A DNA stretch of 6,516 nucleotides from Treponema sp. (GTDB lineage: Bacteria > Spirochaetota > Spirochaetia > Treponematales > Breznakiellaceae). The notes beneath the pieces were generated by a model. That model made no database searches. It was not told the DNA's origin and was given only the letters and a program-made list of their open reading frames with translations. Position 1 is the stretch's first letter. Each line of letters starts with the position of its first letter. Made by a program: the position numbers and the translations under genes. The DNA is taken from the NCBI GenBank assembly GCA_009776715.1, contig WRNF01000086.1, forward strand, positions 1 through 6,516. Direction: 5' to 3'. Shown in pieces: positions 1 to 5,250 of the stretch.

Positions 1-153
1 CCGCAGATTAAGCGCCCGCTTGTCTTTTCTAACCGGATATGCAAGGTTTTGGTTTCTCCCGATGGAAATTCCATGATTTTTGTCATTGAAATGAAACGTT
101 ACGCAAAAAACGGACACGATATCCGTTATATGGTTGAAGCGGTACGGTTTTAA
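1..153 (+). CDS. C-terminal 50 residues of an unrecognised protein (5'-truncated)
   Basis: Frame 1 is open from the first base to a TAA at 151-153 and gives 50 residues, so the start lies beyond the left edge. The stretch reads as real protein: alternating hydrophobic and polar residues suggest beta strands, with a turn SPDGNSMIFVIEM and the ending YMVEAVRF. The SPDG-x-x-(I/M)-x-F pattern resembles the strand-turn-strand unit of WD40-like (PD40/TolB-type) propeller blades, so this could be a last blade, but a single motif is weak evidence. It is convergent with the transporter operon and shares no transcript with it. I do not recognise the family. Coding status rests on the open frame to the edge and the plausible composition, and function is unknown. 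Confidence 0.6.
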   Translation, partial: PQIKRPLVFSNRICKVLVSPDGNSMIFVIEMKRYAKNGHDIRYMVEAVRF

Positions 154-277
154 AGGGTAATTTTTATAATCCAAGATTTTTCGTAATCACGTTGCGAGGT
201 ATGTACATTTGTTTTCTCATTCGCTTAGCCAATATTTATAATAAAAATTGTATTTGTGGCATTGTTGTAAGATATTA
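154..277. other. Convergent intergenic region, AT-rich, no clear terminator
   Basis: This gap lies between the stop codons of the plus-strand partial gene and the minus-strand operon. Both transcripts should end here, but I see no GC-rich stem followed by a T run on either strand. The best candidate is an imperfect 21-nt palindrome at 230-250 (CAAT...ATTG ends, two 4-bp AT-rich arms around one mismatch and a 3-nt loop). It is weak and lacks a T tract after it in either direction. Termination may be Rho-dependent or lie further downstream. No gene or RNA is apparent. Confidence 0.5.
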
Positions 278-1015
278 TTAAAGATATGCTCTAATCTTCC
301 CTTCCTGCATCACGGCAATGCGGCCGCAAAGATATTCAATAACATTTATGTCATGGGAAATAAAAAGGATGCTAAGACCAAGGGTTTCGCTCAATTCCTG
401 AAAAAGATTGAGTATCTGAGCGCCCGCACTAATATCCAGCGAACTAATGGCTTCGTCTGCGATAATAATTTTTGGATTAAGCATTAGGGTGCGGCCAATA
501 CAAACCCGCTGTTTCTGGCCGCCGGAAAGTTCATGTATCCGCCTTTTTTTAAATGAGGGATCCAGTCCCACTCTAACAAGCATTTCATCTACCAGAAATG
601 CGCGCTCAGGCTTTGTTCCCCGGTGCTGTATTGCCAGCGGTTCTTCCAGCAGCCAGCCGATTTTTTTTGCAGGGTTAAGAGAAGCCCCGGGGTTCTGAAA
701 GATCATCTGCACGTTGCCGGCTTGTAAACGCATTCGTCTAACGCTATAACGGCCAGCTTGCTGCTTTTCTCCGTTAATGGTAATTTCGCCGTCATAATCA
801 ATAAGCCCCAAAATACAGCGTGCAAGCGTGGTTTTTCCGCAGCCGGATTCTCCTGACAATCCGAAAATTTCACCGGCGGCAATGTCCATATTTACTTTAT
901 GTAAAACAGGTTTAATTTCTTTTTTGCCGAAAAACCCGAAATTCCGGCTGGCATAATAACAGGACAGTTCTTGTATTTGGATTAAAGGCGAAGGCGCTGT
1001 TTTTTGATCAGCCAT
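278..1015 (-). CDS. Peptide/nickel-type ABC importer ATPase, DppF/NikE-like, short C-terminus
   Basis: Second nucleotide-binding subunit of the importer, cytoplasmic, hydrolysing ATP together with the DppD-like subunit. The 245 residues show Walker A GESGCGKT (55-62), Q-loop Q107 in MIFQNPGASLNP, signature LSGGQKQR (163-170), Walker B IIIADE (183-188), D-loop SSLD (191-194) and H-loop H221 in FISHD. All catalytic elements are present. The N-terminal insertion with FGFFGKKE (26-33) before the first core strand is typical of DppF/OppF. Two oddities stand out. Walker B is followed by A189 where most family members have proline, as I recall for NikE. The protein also stops at GKIRAYL, right after the ABC core, so the roughly 70-residue oligo_HPY extension with its cysteines is absent. 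The start ATG overlaps the end of the DppD gene by 8 nt. It is the last gene of the operon. The family is certain; substrate-based naming is not. Confidence 0.95.
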   Translation of the reverse strand: MADQKTAPSPLIQIQELSCYYASRNFGFFGKKEIKPVLHKVNMDIAAGEIFGLSGESGCGKTTLARCILGLIDYDGEITINGEKQQAGRYSVRRMRLQAGNVQMIFQNPGASLNPAKKIGWLLEEPLAIQHRGTKPERAFLVDEMLVRVGLDPSFKKRRIHELSGGQKQRVCIGRTLMLNPKIIIADEAISSLDISAGAQILNLFQELSETLGLSILFISHDINVIEYLCGRIAVMQEGKIRAYL

Positions 1016-1991
1016 TTGTTATCTCCGGGTAATGGCAGCGCACCTTGTTCCCTGCCTTAATTTCCGTGATTGAAGGAAATTTTGTTGCGCATAATTCTTT
1101 CGCTTTTGGGCAGCGGGGGGCAAAGCGGCATCCTGCAAAAACGTCTTCGATTAACGGCGCATTGCCTTTAATGCCCGCGAGGGGCTGGCCCCGCTGTTCT
1201 TTGAGGGGAATTATTCCAAGAAGCGCCTTTGTGTAAGGATGCAGCGGAGCGGAAAAAATCCTTTGTGCAGGGCCTTCTTCAATTATTGATCCCGAATACA
1301 TTATCAAAATGCGGCTGCAAAAATTCCTTACTGTGTCAAGATCGTGTGAAATAAATAACACTGCTGTTCCAAATTCACGGTTAATCTGCCTTAGTAAAGT
1401 TAAAATATGGTTTTTGTTTTCCGCATCCAATGAGCTTGTCGGCTCATCGGCAATTAAAAGACTTGGGCGGCATATTGAAGCAACTGCAATCATTACCCGC
1501 TGGCACATTCCGCCGGATAGCTGATGCGGCCAGAGATGCAGAATCTTTTCCGGCTGGGGAAATTGCAGCTTTTGCAGTAAATCCAGCGCCGCCTGCATTG
1601 CTGTTTTTTTATTTTCTCCGTGAAGTTCCAGGGTTTCAGCTATCTGCCGCCCGATTTTCATAAGCGGATTTAATGCCTGTTTTGCCTCCTGAAAAATCAT
1701 TGCTATTTCCTTGCCGCGTGTTTTACTCATCATTTTTTCGCTAATAGAATTCACGTTCAATACTTCGCCGTCCCTTTTTGTAAATTGAATTGTGCCTCCG
1801 GTAATTTCTACAGAGGGCGGAAGAAGGCGCATCACGGAAAGTGCGCTGAGTGTTTTTCCGCATCCCGATTCACCGGCTATTGCGGTAATTTCCCCGGCAT
1901 TAATTGATAAATTAAGCCCTTTTACCGCCATAAGACAGGTTTTCCCGCGTTTAATTCCAACACAAAGATTTTTCACATCAAGCAAAGCCAT
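1008..1991 (-). CDS. Peptide/nickel-type ABC importer ATPase, DppD/OppD-like
   Basis: First nucleotide-binding subunit of the importer, 327 residues, the usual DppD length. It has Walker A GESGCGKT (40-47), Q101 in MIFQEAKQALNP, signature LSGGMCQR (158-165), Walker B LLIADE (178-183), D-loop SSLD (186-189) and H216 in FISHD. The C-terminal oligo_HPY region starts at HPYTKALL (251-258) and carries four cysteines, C288, C294, C301 and C319, in the spacing associated with an iron-sulfur cluster in this subfamily. I chose the ATG at 1989-1991 (MALLDVKN), 2 nt after the DppC stop. A TTG at 2087 would add 32 residues that merely read through the end of DppC and look nothing like the family N-terminus. 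A weak GGA sits 8 nt upstream. The gene overlaps the DppF-like gene by 8 nt, which suggests translational coupling. Confidence 0.95.
   Translation of the reverse strand: MALLDVKNLCVGIKRGKTCLMAVKGLNLSINAGEITAIAGESGCGKTLSALSVMRLLPPSVEITGGTIQFTKRDGEVLNVNSISEKMMSKTRGKEIAMIFQEAKQALNPLMKIGRQIAETLELHGENKKTAMQAALDLLQKLQFPQPEKILHLWPHQLSGGMCQRVMIAVASICRPSLLIADEPTSSLDAENKNHILTLLRQINREFGTAVLFISHDLDTVRNFCSRILIMYSGSIIEEGPAQRIFSAPLHPYTKALLGIIPLKEQRGQPLAGIKGNAPLIEDVFAGCRFAPRCPKAKELCATKFPSITEIKAGNKVRCHYPEITNG
1016..1026 (-). promoter_or_regulatory. Ribosome binding site of the DppF-like gene
   Basis: On the minus strand GGAG (1026-1023) lies 7 nt before the ATG at 1015-1013, inside the last codons of the DppD-like gene. 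It is the clearest Shine-Dalgarno match in the operon and supports the overlapping start. Confidence 0.65.
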
Positions 1992-1993
1992 AG

Positions 1994-2782
1994 CTAATTT
2001 CCAAATCGGCGGCGCAGGCCGTCGCCCAGGCAATGAAATGCAATTACCGTAAACATTATGCTTATTCCCGGCGCAAGCGCGCACCAAGGGGCATTAAATA
2101 AAAATATTTGCGACTCCGAAAGCATTCTTCCCCAGCTTGGCAGCGGAGGCTGAATGCCCAGTCCAAGATAACTCATTGCAGCTTCTGCAAGAATGGCATT
2201 GGACAAACCTAAAACGGCAGCAGAAAGAAGAGGCGGCATTAAATTCGGCAAAATGTGGATAAAAGCAATCCTTGCGCTGCCCGCCCCCAACAGTTTTTCC
2301 GCTAAAATAAAATCTGCATTTTTATACTGCAATGCCCCGCTTCGTATAACACGGGAAAAGCCGGGAATAAAAAGAACTGCCAGCGCAATGAACAATGTAA
2401 CCTGGCTGTTTTCCATGAGCGTAATCATTACAAGCGCGAAAAGAATCCCCGGGAAGGAACTTATTGTATCCATTAACCGCATAATTATTTCATCGCAGAT
2501 TCCGCCGTAATAAGCTGCAAAAAGCCCAAATATGCTTCCTATTATTGCAGCCGCCGCAACGGTGCAAAGCGCAAGAATAATTGTGTGTTTACTGCCGTCA
2601 ATTATCCGCAGAAAAATATCTCGCCCAAAATTATCCGTTCCTAAAGGATGCGAAAAGCCGGGCTTTAGAAAACGAAGTTCCGGATTTACAGAATTGCTTT
2701 GACTCGTAAAAAAAATACTGCCTAACAGCAATAGCAATAACAATGCCGTCATTGCCACCCCAATTTTTAATTCACTGTTCAT
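1994..2782 (-). CDS. ABC importer permease, DppC/OppC-like
   Basis: Inner-membrane channel subunit that pairs with the DppB-like protein. It has 262 residues, slightly short for the family because the first membrane helix (about 8-25, very leucine-rich) begins almost at the N-terminus. Family landmarks appear in order: HPLGTDNFGRDIF (45-57) at the start of the BPD_transp_1 domain, the RLMDTISSFPGI segment (102-113), the ATPase-docking EAA-type loop AEKLLGAGSARIAFIHILPN (161-180), and AEAAMSYLGLGIQPPLPSWG (199-218), which is nearly diagnostic of DppC/OppC/NikC. About six membrane segments are visible. The start ATG overlaps the stop of the DppB gene as ATGA, with AAGGA about 10 nt upstream. 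The stop is TAG, 2 nt before the DppD-like start. Motifs do not distinguish peptide from nickel transport. Confidence 0.95.
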   Translation of the reverse strand: MNSELKIGVAMTALLLLLLLGSIFFTSQSNSVNPELRFLKPGFSHPLGTDNFGRDIFLRIIDGSKHTIILALCTVAAAAIIGSIFGLFAAYYGGICDEIIMRLMDTISSFPGILFALVMITLMENSQVTLFIALAVLFIPGFSRVIRSGALQYKNADFILAEKLLGAGSARIAFIHILPNLMPPLLSAAVLGLSNAILAEAAMSYLGLGIQPPLPSWGRMLSESQIFLFNAPWCALAPGISIMFTVIAFHCLGDGLRRRFGN

Positions 2783-3720
2783 TGCCGATAATTCCTTTCA
2801 AGCCTGATTCTGGGATCAACAAGCTGAATAACAATGTCAACAATTGTATTTGCAATAATTACAACAAATGCGATATACATTACCAGAATCTGTATCAAAG
2901 GATAATCCCTGGAGTTAATTGCTGCAATTAAAAGCTGCCCAATTCCTGGAATGGAAAAAACCTGTTCAATAATAATCGATCCGGAAAAAATATCTGCAAT
3001 AATCATTCCAAGCACAGTTATTGCAGGAATTATTGCATTTCGCAAAGCATGGCGGCTTAATACAATAAAATGACTTGCTCCTTTACTGTAGGCTGTCCGT
3101 ATATAATCGCTGTAAAGCTCTTTTGAAAGCGAAGAACGAAGGAATTTGATTAAAATTGCCGCATTTGGCACAGCTATGGCAAGGGCGGGAAATATTAATC
3201 CGGCAGCATCTCCTTTAATGTATACTCCAGGAGAGAACAGGCGCAGCACAATTCCAAAAAACCAAATAAAAAATATTCCAAGAAAAAAATTTGGGATTCC
3301 AATGCCAATAGCGGTACAAAAATTTATTATTTTGCCTGCAATTTTGCTTTTTCGGTGAACGGAAAAAAGCGATACCGGCAATGCAATAAGAAGCATAAAA
3401 AAAAGAGAAAGCAAGGCTAAAGTAATACTTACCGGCAGACGGTTTAAAATTAATGATGAAATTGATTCTCCCTGAAAACGCAGGGAATAACCTAAGTTTC
3501 CGGAAAGAAAATTTCCTATCCATTGAAAATACCGTGCAGGCAGGCTTAGGTTAAGGTTCATTTGTTCGCGAAGAGATTCTATCTGTTCGGCAGTTGCGTT
3601 TGTTCCCAGGACTAAAGTTGCAGGGTCTCCGCGAATAACGTTAAACGCAATAAAACTGAAGACTGAAACAATAAAAACGGTAATTAAAGAAGTTCCTGCT
3701 CTTTTTAATATAAAGCGCAA
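2779..3720 (-). CDS. ABC importer permease, DppB/OppB-like, TTG start
   Basis: Inner-membrane channel subunit of the importer, 313 residues, the normal DppB length. About six membrane helices are seen near residues 9-29, 98-120, 133-160, 175-195, 231-255 and 277-299. The segment VIRGDPATLVLG (28-39) and the following EQIESLREQMNL are characteristic of the N-terminal periplasmic region. The EAA-type loop that contacts the ATPase runs YIRTAYSKGASHFIVLSRHA (206-225), and the hallmark EQVFSIPGIGQLL follows (252-264). The start is a TTG at 3720-3718 giving MRFILKR, which matches the family N-terminus; no upstream in-frame ATG lies close by, and an AGGT sits 7 nt before it. The gene begins 5 nt after the binding-protein stop and its TGA overlaps the DppC ATG by 4 nt, so it is surely cotranscribed. 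Confidence 0.95.
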   Translation of the reverse strand: MRFILKRAGTSLITVFIVSVFSFIAFNVIRGDPATLVLGTNATAEQIESLREQMNLNLSLPARYFQWIGNFLSGNLGYSLRFQGESISSLILNRLPVSITLALLSLFFMLLIALPVSLFSVHRKSKIAGKIINFCTAIGIGIPNFFLGIFFIWFFGIVLRLFSPGVYIKGDAAGLIFPALAIAVPNAAILIKFLRSSLSKELYSDYIRTAYSKGASHFIVLSRHALRNAIIPAITVLGMIIADIFSGSIIIEQVFSIPGIGQLLIAAINSRDYPLIQILVMYIAFVVIIANTIVDIVIQLVDPRIRLERNYRQ

Positions 3721-3734
3721 GTTTGCTACCTGCC
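3721..3734 (-). promoter_or_regulatory. Ribosome binding site fixing the TTG start of the DppB-like gene
   Basis: The minus strand reads GGCAGGTAGCAAAC directly before TTG. AGGT (3731-3728) is 7 nt from the start and spans the stop codon of the binding-protein gene, so ribosomes finishing that gene may reinitiate here. This is the main support for the non-ATG start. Confidence 0.55.
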
Positions 3735-5237
3735 ATACATTGAAGAAAAATCAATGACAAATAACGGATAACTTAGAATACCGCCGTACACTCCGGCACG
3801 GAAGGCCCTAAACCCCAAAATATCCTGAATATACACACTGGCCGCATTTTCTGATATGATGTTCTGCGCTTCCTTGTACAATGCAATGCGCCTGCCTTCA
3901 TTTGCTTCTGCAAGCATTGTTTCATACACCTGGTCGAAATCCGCACTGGAGAAGTTGATAAAATTACTGCCATTATTTGACTGATACCGGGAAAGGAATC
4001 CTCTGGGCGATACGATTGGGCTGTCAAGAGAAATTATTGTTGCCTGATAATTTCGCTCATGGTAAACATTGTCTAGCCATGAAGCCCAGTCTGTCAATTT
4101 TATGGCAACGCTAATTCCAATTTTTGCCAACTGACTGGCAATTACCTGAGCAGTGTCAATATGCATGGTGTAATTTGAAGGAACGGTTATTTCAAAAGAC
4201 AGTTTTTTACCGCTTGCGCCGTGACCCGCCTGTGCAAGCAGAGAAATGGCTTTTTCGGCATCTTGCGGGTAAGGATCGGCCAAAGATTGTTCATAATAAA
4301 GGCTTAGGCCGGGAATTACGGGGCTTCCCGACGGCTCGCCTTTACCGTAAAAAGCCGCATCAATGATTCCCTGTATGTCAAGCCCGTAGTTCACGGCCTG
4401 GCGAACGCGAATGTCATTAAACGGAGCCGCGGCATTGTTAAGCGCAAGTAACTGTACCATTGCGGAATAGCCGGGAATAATGTCAAAAAGATCGGGGCTA
4501 AGCTGCTGCGCAAGGCTGCCGGTTAAACCGGCTGCATCAATGCCGCCGCCGCGCAGCCCAAGGAGCAGGGCATCGGAATTGGCAAAAAACAGTATAGTTA
4601 TTTTCTCGAGATGAGGAGTATTCTCTTGCCAATAATGTTCAAATTTTTTCAGCACCAACGATTGCTGCACGGTATAACTTTCTATGCAATAAGGCCCTGT
4701 GCCAATGGCCTTTTTATCTCGGCTGGAACTGCCGGCCTTGACAACGCCAACGCTAAGGTAAGGAAGAAATTCAGCATCGGGGTATTTTAGAATTATCCTT
4801 AAGCCGTAATCGCCGTCTGTTTCCACACGGTCAATGGCATCCAGGCCGATAAAATCAACGGCGGCGGCGGTATCCAGGGAAAATTTTATGTCAACTGATG
4901 TCATGGGAGACATGTCATGAAAAAGGACGCCGTGCCTAAGCGCAAAGCTATATACCTTCCCCGATGCATCCATTATTACCGATTCAGCAAGGCAGGGCTG
5001 CATTCTGCCTTCTGTGTCTGGTTTGACCAGCCCTTCAAAAACGTTAAAGAGGATAGCGCTGCCGTCGGCGGTATTGGATGGGCTTAAAGGATCAAGCGTT
5101 GCCGGCTCTGAGCTAAAGCCATATCGCATTTCTGTTGCAGGGCCTGACTGCCCATCCGCCGCTTCCCGCCTGACGCATGATGCAAGAACGATAATCAAAA
5201 GAGAAAAAAACAACAGCCGGTATTTTTTTTTTAACAT
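3726..5237 (-). CDS. Extracytoplasmic solute-binding lipoprotein, family 5 (DppA/OppA/NikA class)
   Basis: Ligand-capturing subunit of the importer, 503 residues, normal for the family. The N-terminus is a lipoprotein signal peptide: basic MLKKKYR, hydrophobic LLFFSLLIIV, lipobox LASC with the acylated cysteine at 21. SBP_bac_5 landmarks follow in order: EPATLDPL (44-51), NVFEGLVK (65-72), ALRHGVLFHDMSPMTSVDIKFS (99-120, cf. the family's LR-x-GV-x-FHDG-x-P), GTGPYCIESY (179-188), FNDIRVRQAVNYGLD (273-287), DPYPQDAEKAISLLAQAG (321-338), and a C-terminus ending FSSMYGR. The region where DppA carries the aspartate that holds the peptide amino group reads here LDSPIVSPRGFLSRYQS (404-420), so ligand type is open. 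The ATG lies 13 nt after the upstream stop with only a weak GAG 9 nt ahead. Codons 2-5 contain a run of ten A. Confidence 0.95.
   Translation of the reverse strand: MLKKKYRLLFFSLLIIVLASCVRREAADGQSGPATEMRYGFSSEPATLDPLSPSNTADGSAILFNVFEGLVKPDTEGRMQPCLAESVIMDASGKVYSFALRHGVLFHDMSPMTSVDIKFSLDTAAAVDFIGLDAIDRVETDGDYGLRIILKYPDAEFLPYLSVGVVKAGSSSRDKKAIGTGPYCIESYTVQQSLVLKKFEHYWQENTPHLEKITILFFANSDALLLGLRGGGIDAAGLTGSLAQQLSPDLFDIIPGYSAMVQLLALNNAAAPFNDIRVRQAVNYGLDIQGIIDAAFYGKGEPSGSPVIPGLSLYYEQSLADPYPQDAEKAISLLAQAGHGASGKKLSFEITVPSNYTMHIDTAQVIASQLAKIGISVAIKLTDWASWLDNVYHERNYQATIISLDSPIVSPRGFLSRYQSNNGSNFINFSSADFDQVYETMLAEANEGRRIALYKEAQNIISENAASVYIQDILGFRAFRAGVYGGILSYPLFVIDFSSMYGR
5223..5232 (-). repeat. A10 homopolymer in codons 2-5 of the binding-protein gene
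   Basis: Ten consecutive T on the plus strand are ten A in the message, in TTA AAA AAA AAA directly after the ATG, encoding LKKK of the signal peptide. Runs of this length are prone to replication and polymerase slippage. It may equally be ordinary lysine codon choice in an AT-rich n-region. Confidence 0.8.
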
Positions 5238-5250
5238 TAAATTTTTCTCG

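Noticed and set aside
230..250. Imperfect 21-nt palindrome as a Rho-independent terminator
   Set aside because: The stem is AT-only apart from the closing pair, has a mismatch, and is not followed by a T tract on either strand.
248..487. Plus-strand 79-residue open frame beginning in the intergenic gap
   Set aside because: It runs antisense to the conserved DppF core, lacks a ribosome binding site that I can see, and has no protein-like pattern.
1992..2087. TTG-initiated 32-residue N-terminal extension of the DppD-like protein
   Set aside because: The added residues read through the DppC 3' end in another frame and do not resemble the family N-terminus; the ATG at 1991 gives a standard DppD start.
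3215..3523. Minus-strand 102-residue open frame inside the DppB-like gene
   Set aside because: It is an alternate frame of a clearly coding permease gene whose own frame carries all family motifs.
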